Source of the DNA: Streptococcus cristatus
Lineage (GTDB): Bacteria > Bacillota > Bacilli > Lactobacillales > Streptococcaceae
Direction of reading: 5' to 3'
Assembly: GCF_003943515.1 (NCBI RefSeq)
Contig: NZ_RJPT01000001.1
Coordinates: forward strand, 458,448 to 490,754
Length of the DNA stretch: 32,307 nt
Shown here: positions 1 through 7,522 of the stretch, piece by piece
How positions within the stretch are numbered: position 1 is the first letter of the stretch
Layout of the letters: every line of letters starts with the position of its first letter
Program-made: the position numbers and the translations under genes
Notes under the pieces: generated by a model
The model's input: only the letters and a program-made list of their open reading frames with translations
Databases searched by the model: none
Told to the model about the DNA's origin: nothing

Positions 1-771
1 AAAAGAGCTGCTAGTGATAAGAGTAATAACTACGTTTTTATTATTGATGAAATCAATCGTGGGAATATTTCTAAAATATTTGGAGAACTTATTACTTTGA
101 TTGAAGATTCGAAGCGTGACGGAGAGGAAGAAGCAATGTCAGTGACTCTTCCGTATTCCCAAGAAGAATTTTCTGTGCCAAAAAATGTATACATTCTAGG
201 GACCATGAATACAGCAGACCGTTCTATCGCTCTCATGGATACAGCTCTTCGACGTCGTTTTGAATTTATTGAAATGATGCCAGATATAAGTTTACTAAAG
301 AATGTAGTTGTTAAAGATAATAAAGATAATAAGGATAATAAAGATAATAAAAAGATTGACATTCAAAAGATGTTAGAAAAAATGAACCAACGTATTGAAG
401 TTCTTTATGACAGGGAGCATACATTAGGGCATGCCTTCTTTATGCCACTTAAGAATAAGGAAAAACCAACTATCGATCAGTTAGAATCTATCTTTAAAAA
501 CAAGACTATTCCATTGCTTCAAGAATATTTCTATGAAGATTACGAAAAAATTATGCTTGTTTTAGGAATTGATCCCCAAAATGAAGATCCTAGTAAATTT
601 ATTTCAGTCAAAAGTAATGACAATCTATTTAAAAGTAGCCCAGATATTGACTTAAATCCTACCTATAAAATTAATGAGGAAGCATTTAAGGAGTCAAAGA
701 ATTATATTGCCATCTATGCTAGTACTTCAAATCCAGGAGAAGTGGGTAGAAATGAAGATTCTGACAGTTAG
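1..771 (+). CDS. mcrB: McrB-type AAA+ GTPase subunit, C-terminal part (5' end outside window)
   Basis: This is the C-terminal part of the motor subunit of a McrBC modification-dependent restriction enzyme, which uses nucleotide hydrolysis to translocate DNA and work with the McrC nuclease. The frame is open from base 1. It shows a Walker B-like stretch FIIDEINRGNISKIFGEL, then LGTMNTADRSIALMDTALRR, which holds the sensor asparagine and arginine-finger region typical of McrB. The visible 256 residues begin just before Walker B, so Walker A and the N-terminal methyl-DNA recognition domain lie upstream. An insertion of four KDN tripeptides (9-bp tandem repeat, 313-348) sits after the arginine finger. 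The end overlaps mcrC by 20 nt, the usual translationally coupled arrangement. Confidence 0.92.
   Translation, partial: KRAASDKSNNYVFIIDEINRGNISKIFGELITLIEDSKRDGEEEAMSVTLPYSQEEFSVPKNVYILGTMNTADRSIALMDTALRRRFEFIEMMPDISLLKNVVVKDNKDNKDNKDNKKIDIQKMLEKMNQRIEVLYDREHTLGHAFFMPLKNKEKPTIDQLESIFKNKTIPLLQEYFYEDYEKIMLVLGIDPQNEDPSKFISVKSNDNLFKSSPDIDLNPTYKINEEAFKESKNYIAIYASTSNPGEVGRNEDSDS
313..348 (+). repeat. 9-bp tandem repeat in mcrB encoding (KDN)4
   Basis: Four head-to-tail copies of AAAGATAAT, the third with one A-to-G change, are read as K-D-N four times. The unit is a multiple of three, so copy-number change would lengthen or shorten a charged linker without breaking the frame. Confidence 0.85.
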
Positions 772-2068
772 AGAATTTCAAGGGATAAAAAAAGAAGATT
801 TAGGAGAAAGAAATTTCACCTTATTAGAAGAATTTATCGAAGAAAATTCTGGTGATGATGTTGAGGAACGATTATCAGACTTTTTGAGGATTTCATCTCA
901 TAAAGGAGTCAAAGTTATCAAGCCTCGAAATTATGTAGGTGTTATTAATATCGATAATAAAGTTCAGATTGAGATTTTACCTAAGGTCGATATTGGTGAT
1001 GATTGTAAATTACGAAAGCTTTTTCTTAAAATGTTATCTAGTTTGAAAGAATTTAAGGGAAAGAGTTTTAAAAATGCCCAGCTAAATGATTCTAAGTTAC
1101 CAATTTATGAAGTTTTTATTCAGATGTATTTGAATGAAGTTCAAGAGTTGTTGAAAAAAGGTTTAAAGTCTGATTATATTACACTTGAGGATAATCTTCC
1201 TTTTTTCAAGGGAAAGTTGCTAGTTAACCAGCATATCAAGCAAAATATTGTCCGCAAAGATAGATTTTATATGGCTTATGATGAGTTTCATATCAATCGT
1301 CCTGAAAATCGTTTGATAAAAACGACGCTTCTCAAATTGAATAAGATTTCATCAAATGGAAAAAATCAATTGTTAGCAAAACGTTTATTGGCTGAGTTTG
1401 AAATGGTTAATCAGTCAACAAATATTGATAAGGATTTTTCTCTAGTGAAAAAAGATCGTAATATTCAGTTCTATCAAAACTTAATAGATTGGTCAGAAGT
1501 TTTTCTGAAGAATAAGAGCTTTTCAACTTTTAAAGGAATTCAAAGTGTCAATGCCTTACTATTTCCTATGGAAAAAATATTTGAGGCATACATAGCTAAG
1601 CAGTTGAAAAATAAGTGTTCTGAATGGAAGGTAGAAACACAGAAACGAAGTAAATATTTATTTGATATTCCGAAAAAATTCGGATTGAAACCAGATATTA
1701 TTATGTCTAAACAAGGGAAGGATAGAACTAAACTAGACAATAATAAATCTATTGTTCTAGACACCAAATGGAAAAAGCTGATAAGCGATTTGAGTGAAAA
1801 TTATGGAATCAGTCAATCAGATATGTATCAAATGTATGCTTATGCCTATAAATATGATGTTGAAAATGTTATTTTAATTTATCCTAAGCATAGAGAAGTC
1901 CATTTGAAAAATTTTCCTTCTTACATTCAAGAAGGTCAGAAAAATGAGCATATAAAGAAAATAGTTGTAAAAGTCTTTTTATACGATTTATCGAATGAGA
2001 AAAAAAGTATAAAAGAGCTTGTAGATTTGATTAATAGCTCTTCTAAATCATATGAAAAACAGGAATAG
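752..2068 (+). CDS. mcrC: McrC-type nuclease subunit of the McrBC restriction system
   Basis: This is the nuclease partner of McrB; the complex cleaves DNA with modified cytosines. The protein is 438 aa, a normal McrC length. The N-terminal part has the McrC hallmark of a beta-rich McrB-binding region (VGVINIDNKVQIEILPK). The C-terminal part has a PD-(D/E)xK-like pattern, KPDIIM followed by VLDTKWK. I chose the ATG at 752 (MKILTVREFQG) because AGGAGA lies 11 nt upstream and because it gives the normal overlap with mcrB; the frame is open further upstream but those residues are a shadow of mcrB. A strong terminator overlaps the stop codon. No methylase or specificity subunit is needed or seen. 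Confidence 0.93.
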   Translation: MKILTVREFQGIKKEDLGERNFTLLEEFIEENSGDDVEERLSDFLRISSHKGVKVIKPRNYVGVINIDNKVQIEILPKVDIGDDCKLRKLFLKMLSSLKEFKGKSFKNAQLNDSKLPIYEVFIQMYLNEVQELLKKGLKSDYITLEDNLPFFKGKLLVNQHIKQNIVRKDRFYMAYDEFHINRPENRLIKTTLLKLNKISSNGKNQLLAKRLLAEFEMVNQSTNIDKDFSLVKKDRNIQFYQNLIDWSEVFLKNKSFSTFKGIQSVNALLFPMEKIFEAYIAKQLKNKCSEWKVETQKRSKYLFDIPKKFGLKPDIIMSKQGKDRTKLDNNKSIVLDTKWKKLISDLSENYGISQSDMYQMYAYAYKYDVENVILIYPKHREVHLKNFPSYIQEGQKNEHIKKIVVKVFLYDLSNEKKSIKELVDLINSSSKSYEKQE

Positions 2069-2095
2069 TAGTGATACTATACCTGTTTTTCTTTT
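2054..2095 (+). terminator. Intrinsic terminator of mcrBC
   Basis: A 17-bp stem with one mismatch (left arm from 2054, right arm ending 2091) and a GTGA loop is followed by TTTT. The left arm contains the last codons and stop of mcrC. Confidence 0.9.
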
Positions 2096-2129
2096 ATATT
2101 AGAGAGTTGCCAAGTGCTGTATTTATAGC

Positions 2130-3335
2130 TTATTGCTCATTTGGTTCATCTGTTTGAGCGGGATCATTGCTTGTGAAAGGAAGATTCTTAGTGAATTCGG
2201 ATAGATTTTCCTTGACCTCTTGAACAAGTTTACTAGGCTTCAGCAGGTTCATGTCGTCTTTCCAAGACTGGTAGCGCATGTCTACCAGTAGTTTAGCCAG
2301 GCGCGTCAGCATTTCCCGCTCCTCATCTGTGAGAGCATTGGCATTTTCAAAAACAGCCAAGATTTTGTTGAAATTTTCCAGCTTGGTGAGGTCATTAATG
2401 GAGCTGATACCAGCATCTAGGATGAGACCGAAAAAGAGGTCAAAAAAGTCTTTTAATTCCTCATCAGAAACGCTATCAACCCAGTTTTTCAGAGTTTTAT
2501 CTACTTGAAGGCTGTCTGGATTGAGGTTGTCCAGTAGGACAAAAGTCTGGTCACTAATCTGCCAAGAGAAGGTATCGTGCTGGGCCAGACCGCCGATAGC
2601 TGTACTTTTGACAATCTGAGCCTGCTTGGGCGTTTCGAGCATCATTCCGACGATAGAGCCCTGCGGAATGTAGCGCTTTATTTTGTCTGAAATAGTCTGG
2701 TAGCCTTGACTGGTGATGACCGAGTGATTCAGTCCAGGGGCATCATAGCTGTAAATACTCTGAATTCGCTCTTGATATTTTGGCTCGATCTGACTAGCAG
2801 CGTAGGAGGCTAGATTTCCGCCCTTTGAGTGACCAGTCAGGATGAACTGACCAGGCAGAGCATCCATGGCTTTTCGCAGATAATTGACCGCCGTTTTTTG
2901 AGCTGGTACCTGATCCATATAAGTCATGTGGAAGTCCTCTTTCCAGCCAATAATGGAATCATCAGTTCCGCGGAAGGTCAGGACATAGGTCTCAGGCTTG
3001 ATTTTGAAAATCATAGCCGCAAACTGCTTTTGAACATCAGGATCAATATCATTGACATAGCCCATGAGCTTGATATTTTTGAAGCGGGTGGAGCTGGCTA
3101 CCTTTTCTAAAAGTTTCAGACGATTTTTAGTTACCAACATGGATAAATCCTGAGGCATTTTTTCAGCAGCTTCAAAGAAGCGGCAAGTACAATCGGGGGA
3201 CATCTGATCAGACACAATCTGGTCAAAAGGCAGATAAGTTATCTCGGTCAGCATCAGCATATCCAGTTCATTAAAGGGGGTATCGTAGATACTGTCGTAA
3301 GCTACTTGGTCTAGGTAATCAAAAATTATTCCCAT
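2130..3335 (-). CDS. DUF2974 (Mbeg1-like) alpha/beta-hydrolase
   Basis: A 401-aa protein of the DUF2974 family, lipase-like alpha/beta-hydrolases common in streptococci; substrate unknown. The nucleophile motif GHSKGG puts the catalytic serine at about residue 170. Asp198 (SYDAPG) and His253 (AQHDTF) are plausible triad partners, and FRGTDDS near residue 122 fits an oxyanion-side strand. No signal peptide or membrane segment is visible, so a cytoplasmic location is inferred. The start at 3335 (MGIIFDYLDQ) is preceded by GGAGA five bases upstream; the open frame reaches back to 3506 but crosses the upstream terminator and has no family-like sequence. It lies 118 bp downstream of the Nramp-like gene, behind a terminator, so it is probably transcribed alone. 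Confidence 0.88.
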   Translation of the reverse strand: MGIIFDYLDQVAYDSIYDTPFNELDMLMLTEITYLPFDQIVSDQMSPDCTCRFFEAAEKMPQDLSMLVTKNRLKLLEKVASSTRFKNIKLMGYVNDIDPDVQKQFAAMIFKIKPETYVLTFRGTDDSIIGWKEDFHMTYMDQVPAQKTAVNYLRKAMDALPGQFILTGHSKGGNLASYAASQIEPKYQERIQSIYSYDAPGLNHSVITSQGYQTISDKIKRYIPQGSIVGMMLETPKQAQIVKSTAIGGLAQHDTFSWQISDQTFVLLDNLNPDSLQVDKTLKNWVDSVSDEELKDFFDLFFGLILDAGISSINDLTKLENFNKILAVFENANALTDEEREMLTRLAKLLVDMRYQSWKDDMNLLKPSKLVQEVKENLSEFTKNLPFTSNDPAQTDEPNEQ

Positions 3336-3403
3336 ATGTATCTCCAATATTCTATCTTCTTCCAGTATAGCATAAGTGGGGCAGGTTGTCAGAAAGGAAA
3401 AAG

Positions 3404-3450
3404 AAAAGAGCGGAAACCTGAAGATATCCTTCAGAATTTCCAGCTCTTTT
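3404..3450 (-). terminator. Intrinsic terminator of the Nramp-like gene
   Basis: A long hairpin has arms AAAAGAGC/GCTCTTTT, GGAAA/TTTCC and CTGAAG/CTTCAG. On the minus strand the stem is followed by a T-rich run (CTTTTTCCTTT). It begins 4 bp after the transporter stop. Confidence 0.85.
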
Positions 3451-3453
3451 GAT

Positions 3454-4713
3454 CTAGTAAGCCTTACCGATGAGGATGGCGTAGATAAAGAATAAGGCGA
3501 AGCCAAAGAGGAAGATCAAACCAAGGATGGAAAGACCTTTTAGCCATTTGCTCAGATGTTTATTCTCGCTTGTAACGAGGAGATAGTTTAGAAGGGCAAA
3601 AAATGGAGTAGTCAGGAAGGAAGCAATCATGGCAAAACGAAGCATGAGAGCCACACTGCCTTGGAAGAAGTAGATGATAACGCCACCGATAATAGCTGTA
3701 GCGGTCATCCAGATATGCAGAGTTTTTTGAGAAGTCTTCTCTTCATTGAGAAGAAGGCGTAGAGATTCAGCATTTACACGGGAATAGCCATCGATAACGG
3801 TAATAACGGTACCGAAGATACAGAGAAAGGCAATGAAAGTAATCAGAATCCGTGTCCAATCACCAAGGACAGATGCGTACATCCCAACGAATTGTTGGAT
3901 GTAGGCAGCGCCAGCATCTTGAACTGCTTGACCAGTTGGATACTGGATGAGGGCGCCCATAGCGACGAAGAAGATGGCCAGAATAGCTGTACCGATATAG
4001 CCAACGTTAAAGTCAAAGAGACCGTCTGTGACAGAGATATTGACAGATTTTCCTTTTTCAGCAGTCCAGAGGGAGTTGATTGCTGAAATCTCGATTGGAG
4101 CTGGCATCCAGCCCATTAGAGAAACGATGAAAGGCAAGGCAGCCATCTGCCAAGGTGTCTTTTCAACGAAGTCTGCTCCGTACTCAGGATGCTTGATAAT
4201 GGCAACGATGACCGCAATAACGGTTGCAAAGGTTAGAGCGGACATGATCCATTTGGCAAGGCCATCCAGAAACTTGTAGCCACCAAATAGTAGCATTGCC
4301 CAGATCAGGATGATGAGAATCAGAGACCATTGAGTAATGCTGAGTCCAAGGGCATTTGGAAAGGCGCTGGCGATGATAGCAGCACAGAGAATCCCAACCC
4401 CTGCTGTATTGACCAAGGCGGAGAAGACATTTAAAACGAAGAAGATGCCCAAGTAGACTTTTCCTTTTTGAGCATAGCCTTCAACCAAGCTGTGGCCAGT
4501 TTCCAAGGTGTACTCAGCACCGAAGCGAAAGAAGGGATATTTGAAGAGGTTGGCCAAGATGACCAGTCCCATCAAAGCCCAGCCATACTTGGCGCCTGCT
4601 TGAGCAGAGGAAACGATGTGAGAGCCACCAACAGCAGCAGAGGCCATAAGGATCCCAGGACCGAGGGCTTTCAGTTTTGACTGCCAGGTAGATGTCTGAG
4701 TTTGTTCTAGCAT
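3454..4713 (-). CDS. Nramp-related transporter lacking the DPGN and MPH motifs
   Basis: A 419-aa integral membrane protein with about 11 hydrophobic segments and an Nramp/LeuT-fold layout: the N-terminal helix begins GPGILMASA and the TM6-like region reads SLMGWMPAPIEISAINS. Canonical Mn/Fe Nramp proteins carry DPGN in TM1 and MPH in TM6. Here the matching places read AVGGSH (about 27-32) and MPAP (about 203-206), so the canonical metal ligands are absent. Such Nramp-related proteins form a separate subfamily; the substrate cannot be read from sequence. The start at 4713 has GGAG seven bases upstream and a near-consensus promoter beyond it. Monocistronic, divergent from the two-component operon. 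Confidence 0.82.
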   Translation of the reverse strand: MLEQTQTSTWQSKLKALGPGILMASAAVGGSHIVSSAQAGAKYGWALMGLVILANLFKYPFFRFGAEYTLETGHSLVEGYAQKGKVYLGIFFVLNVFSALVNTAGVGILCAAIIASAFPNALGLSITQWSLILIILIWAMLLFGGYKFLDGLAKWIMSALTFATVIAVIVAIIKHPEYGADFVEKTPWQMAALPFIVSLMGWMPAPIEISAINSLWTAEKGKSVNISVTDGLFDFNVGYIGTAILAIFFVAMGALIQYPTGQAVQDAGAAYIQQFVGMYASVLGDWTRILITFIAFLCIFGTVITVIDGYSRVNAESLRLLLNEEKTSQKTLHIWMTATAIIGGVIIYFFQGSVALMLRFAMIASFLTTPFFALLNYLLVTSENKHLSKWLKGLSILGLIFLFGFALFFIYAILIGKAY

Positions 4714-4742
4714 AATAATCTCCTTATTATAAAAAATGAATT

Positions 4743-4758
4743 TTCAGACAATTCTGAA
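4743..4758. promoter_or_regulatory. Inverted repeat in the Nramp-like gene leader
   Basis: A perfect 6+6 inverted repeat, TTCAGA-N4-TCTGAA, lies between the -10 box and the ribosome binding site of the transporter gene. TTCTGAAA and TTTCAGA half-sites recur nearby (about 4822 and 4841). It could be an operator or an RNA hairpin; the regulator is unknown. Confidence 0.45.
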
Positions 4759-4767
4759 TGTAGTGTT

Positions 4768-4796
4768 ATTTTATCTTTTTACTCTGTCTTTGTCAA
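4768..4796 (-). promoter_or_regulatory. Promoter of the Nramp-like gene
   Basis: On the minus strand, TTGACA (-35, perfect consensus) and TAAAAT (-10) are separated by 17 bp. Confidence 0.8.
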
Positions 4797-4879
4797 CACT
4801 TATTGAAGGATTTCTTGAAACTTTCTGAAAACAAAAAGAATTTCAGACTAAAAAAGTCTCTGTGATTTAAGGGAGAATT

Positions 4880-4888
4880 TGATATAAT
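4880..4888 (+). promoter_or_regulatory. Extended -10 promoter of the two-component operon
   Basis: The extended -10 element TGATATAAT lies 30 bp before the response-regulator start. There is no recognisable -35 (CTGTGA at the right distance). A small AGACT/AGTCT hairpin lies just upstream at 4845-4859. Confidence 0.65.
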
Positions 4889-4918
4889 AGCAGTAAGAAA
4901 AATGAGTGAGGAAATGAA

Positions 4919-5605
4919 ATGCACAAGATTTTACTGGTCGAGGATGATGCGGTCATCCGTCAAATGATCAAAAAAATGCTGGAGCAGTGGGGCTATCAGG
5001 TTGTGGCGATTGAAGATTTTATGCAGGTTTTGACGACCTTTGTCAAGGAGGAGCCCCAGCTGGTGCTGATGGATATTGGCCTGCCCCTCTTTAACGGCTA
5101 CCATTGGTGCCAAGAAATTCGGAAGATTTCGACGGTGCCCATTATGTTTCTGTCTTCGCGCGACCAGTCCATGGATATCGTCATGGCCATCAATATGGGC
5201 GCAGATGACTATGTGACCAAGCCCTTTGACAATAATGTCTTTCTGGCCAAGGTGCAAGGATTGCTGCGACGTTCATATGAGTTTGGAACGGATCAAAGCC
5301 TTTTGGAATATCAGGGCGTGATTTTAAATCTTAAATCCATGGATTTGGTCTATGAGGGCGAGCTTGTGACGCTGACCAAGAATGAATTTCAAATCTTGCG
5401 GGTGCTTTTTGAGCATTCCGGTAGCATCGTGGCGCGTGATGACTTGATGAAGGAGCTCTGGAACAGCGATTTCTTTATTGATGATAATACCTTGTCCGTC
5501 AATGTTGCCCGCCTGCGCAAGAAGTTGGAGGAGCACGGTCTGAAGCATTTCATTGAGACGAAAAAAGGGATAGGGTACGGTTTAACCAATGGACATGCAG
5601 GATAA
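4919..5605 (+). CDS. bceR: OmpR-family response regulator, BceR-like
   Basis: A 228-aa DNA-binding response regulator. The receiver domain (about 1-120) has the acidic pair ED-D at residues 8-10, phospho-acceptor Asp52 in LMDIGLP, and the conserved Lys in VTKPFD. The winged-helix domain (about 130-225) ends IETKKGIGYGL, typical of the OmpR/PhoB group. The kinase overlaps by 17 nt, and two BceAB-type transporters are nearby, so this is most likely the BceR-type regulator of a bacitracin/antimicrobial-peptide resistance module. Three intergenic sites in the window match the TNACA-N4-TGTAA consensus known for BceR-type regulators. Start at 4919 is preceded by GAGG; an ATG five bases upstream is out of frame. 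Confidence 0.93.
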   Translation: MHKILLVEDDAVIRQMIKKMLEQWGYQVVAIEDFMQVLTTFVKEEPQLVLMDIGLPLFNGYHWCQEIRKISTVPIMFLSSRDQSMDIVMAINMGADDYVTKPFDNNVFLAKVQGLLRRSYEFGTDQSLLEYQGVILNLKSMDLVYEGELVTLTKNEFQILRVLFEHSGSIVARDDLMKELWNSDFFIDDNTLSVNVARLRKKLEEHGLKHFIETKKGIGYGLTNGHAG

Positions 5606-6569
5606 ATTTTTCTTTTTGAAGCATCATCTGTATTCCCGTCGCTTCATCTTGTTACTCTTACTGATTGTATTTTCAATTATGGGGATGTTTGCCTTTATTT
5701 TCGAGGATGGGCGCAGTCTGCTAGAGTATCAGTTGCTCTTAGCCTTTCTCCTCGCTAGCTTTTTCTTGGGAATGGATCTAGCTAGTGCCTATAAGGAATA
5801 TCGTAACCAGCTCTTTTATGCCTCAGGTCGGCCTCAGACAGCCTTAGAGGCTCTCCTTTTTGAGAAACTGGCTCTTTTGGAAATGGACAAGAAGAACCGT
5901 GCGATTGAGGAGAGGGAGAAGTTAAATGACCTGATGGACTATTATACGCTCTGGGCTCATCAGATTAAGACGCCTATTGCAGCTAGTTCATTGCTGGTCG
6001 GAGAGATTGAGGACAAGAAGGTCAAGAACCAGCTGGAGCAAGAGCTCTTTAAGATCGAGTCCTATGTCAATATCGTCTTGCAGTATCTTCGTCTGGAGAG
6101 TTTCCACGAGGATTTGGTCTTGAAAAAGGAAAATGTTGAAGATTTGGTCAAGGAGATTGTCAAGAAGTATGCGATTTTCTTTATCCAAAAGGGCTTGAGC
6201 CTCAATCTGCATGATCTGGACCGAACCATCATCACAGATAAAAAGTGGTTTGTCGTTATTTTGGAGCAAGTGCTGTCAAACAGTCTGAAATACACCAGTC
6301 AAGGCGGGATTGAAATTTATTTTCAGGAGGATACGCTTTATATCAAAGATAGCGGTTTGGGCATTCAGGATGCGGATTTGCTGCGGGTTTTCGAGCGAGG
6401 TTTTTCGGGCTATAATGGTCGTTTGACCCAGCAATCGTCTGGCTTGGGACTTTATCTGTCCAAGAAAATCGCAGATGAGCTGGGGCATCAGATTAGCATC
6501 GCTTCGCAGGTCGGACAGGGAACAACTGTCATGATTAGCTTTTCAGAGAAGAAGATGATATTTGAATAA
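5589..6569 (+). CDS. bceS: Intramembrane-sensing histidine kinase, BceS-like
   Basis: A 326-aa kinase with two N-terminal transmembrane segments (about 18-38 and 46-65) joined by a very short loop, so it has no extracellular sensor domain. The phospho-acceptor His124 lies in LWAHQIKTPIA. An N-box region (VLSNSLKY), G1 (IKDSGLGI) and G2 (SSGLGLYLSKKIA) complete the catalytic domain. BceS-type kinases are known to sense the working state of a partner BceAB transporter and not the peptide directly; with two BceAB pairs nearby, which one it reads is open. Start ATG at 5589 overlaps the regulator gene by 17 nt; a second ATG two codons later is possible. Confidence 0.92.
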   Translation: MDMQDKFFFLKHHLYSRRFILLLLLIVFSIMGMFAFIFEDGRSLLEYQLLLAFLLASFFLGMDLASAYKEYRNQLFYASGRPQTALEALLFEKLALLEMDKKNRAIEEREKLNDLMDYYTLWAHQIKTPIAASSLLVGEIEDKKVKNQLEQELFKIESYVNIVLQYLRLESFHEDLVLKKENVEDLVKEIVKKYAIFFIQKGLSLNLHDLDRTIITDKKWFVVILEQVLSNSLKYTSQGGIEIYFQEDTLYIKDSGLGIQDADLLRVFERGFSGYNGRLTQQSSGLGLYLSKKIADELGHQISIASQVGQGTTVMISFSEKKMIFE

Positions 6570-6575
6570 GGCATT

Positions 6576-6650
6576 CTTACAAATTTGTAAGGTTGGCCAG
6601 TGAAATTGAAAGGTTAGGTTATGGTACCGACCTTTCTTTTTTTGTAAGAT
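6576..6650 (+). promoter_or_regulatory. BceR-type operator/promoter module, copy 1 (before traX)
   Basis: A 16-bp perfect palindrome CTTACAAATTTGTAAG (6576-6591) matches TNACA-N4-TGTAA. TGAAAGGTTA follows at 6607 and a -10 hexamer TAAGAT at 6645-6650. The distance from the TGAAAG repeat to the -10 (38 bp) is the same in copies 2 and 3; the palindrome is 30 bp from TGAAAG here and 29 bp in the others. The -35 position reads TGGTAC, a poor match, as expected for an activator-dependent promoter. The regulator is inferred to be the adjacent response regulator. Confidence 0.62.
6608..6643 (+). terminator. Possible terminator of the two-component operon, overlapping promoter copy 1
   Basis: GAAAGGT (6608-6614) can pair with ACCTTTC (6630-6636), followed by seven Ts. 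The same bases form the second repeat and spacer of the traX promoter, so the stretch may end one transcript and start the next. Confidence 0.5.
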
Positions 6651-6680
6651 AGATGTATAAAGAAGACAAGGAGATATGAA

Positions 6681-7439
6681 ATGAAAACAAGAGGATTAAA
6701 TGCTTTCCAACTCAAGCTTTTCATGGCCTTTTTAATGGTTTTTGATCATATTGGTAAGATTCCAGGGCTTTTGCCGACGGGCTGGGACGGGATTTTTCAC
6801 CTGCTGACCCGCTGTGTAGCCGCTTGGTTTGCTTTTAGCGCAGTAGAAGGCTTTCTGCATACGCGCAACCGCTTGGCCTACAATGCGCGCTTGTTTATCT
6901 GGGCGGCTATTATGCAGCTGGGCAATACCATCTTGACCATGCTCTTTCATAGCAAAGGGATTCATCTTGAGAATAATATCTTTCTCAGCTTAGCCTGTGG
7001 CGTTCTGGTGCTCAATCTTGTATTTGGTCTCTCCAAAAATAGTGAAGAGATTATGGATGAGAAACGCTATTTGCGGATTGGAGCGGCAGTCTTAATTGGT
7101 TTGGCAGGAGTTTTTTTGACAGAAGGCGGCATGACCATTATTCCTTTGATGCTGCTTAGCTATATCTTCCGCAATCAGCCTGCTCTTAGAACTCTTTCTT
7201 ACATGGTCTTGGCTTTTCTGCTCTTTTGCCTAAGCATTGAAATCTACCCAACCATGGGAGCGACCCTTTCGATGATGCTCTACAATTCAGACTGGGCCTT
7301 TATTACCGTCTTGCCCTTCCTACATCTCTACAATGGCGAGCGAGGCTATAATGGCAAGTGGGGCAAGTATTTCTTCTATATCTTTTACCCAGCCCATCTC
7401 TGGATTATCGCACTAATTGCTTATCTGGTACAGAGATAA
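6681..7439 (+). CDS. traX: TraX-family membrane protein
   Basis: A 252-aa polytopic membrane protein of the TraX family, named after the F-pilin N-acetylating protein; Gram-positive members are chromosomal and their role is not established. The N-terminal signature is typical: LKLFMAFLMVFDHIGKI, then FSAVEGFLHTRNRLAYNARL. About eight hydrophobic segments follow. The start has GGAGAT eight bases upstream (AAGGAGATATGAAATG). There are no conjugation genes around it; it lies between a BceRS-like pair and a BceAB transporter, behind operator copy 1. A job in envelope modification linked to peptide resistance is a reasonable inference, not shown. Confidence 0.85.
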   Translation: MKTRGLNAFQLKLFMAFLMVFDHIGKIPGLLPTGWDGIFHLLTRCVAAWFAFSAVEGFLHTRNRLAYNARLFIWAAIMQLGNTILTMLFHSKGIHLENNIFLSLACGVLVLNLVFGLSKNSEEIMDEKRYLRIGAAVLIGLAGVFLTEGGMTIIPLMLLSYIFRNQPALRTLSYMVLAFLLFCLSIEIYPTMGATLSMMLYNSDWAFITVLPFLHLYNGERGYNGKWGKYFFYIFYPAHLWIIALIAYLVQR

Positions 7440-7522
7440 AAATATTGGCATTTAAAAATTAGTAAAATATGGAAATAAAGCTGTTTCTGTATTAAAATGG
7501 AATTATAGAAAAGGAGATCATA

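Noticed and set aside
1..2068. A prophage or defence island centred on mcrBC
   Set aside because: Only the mcrBC pair is visible on this side; no integrase, methylase or other defence gene follows before the housekeeping-type genes.
2278..4680. Plus-strand frames of 60-90 codons opposite the DUF2974 and Nramp-like genes
   Set aside because: They lie within well-supported minus-strand genes, lack ribosome binding sites and show no family-like sequence.
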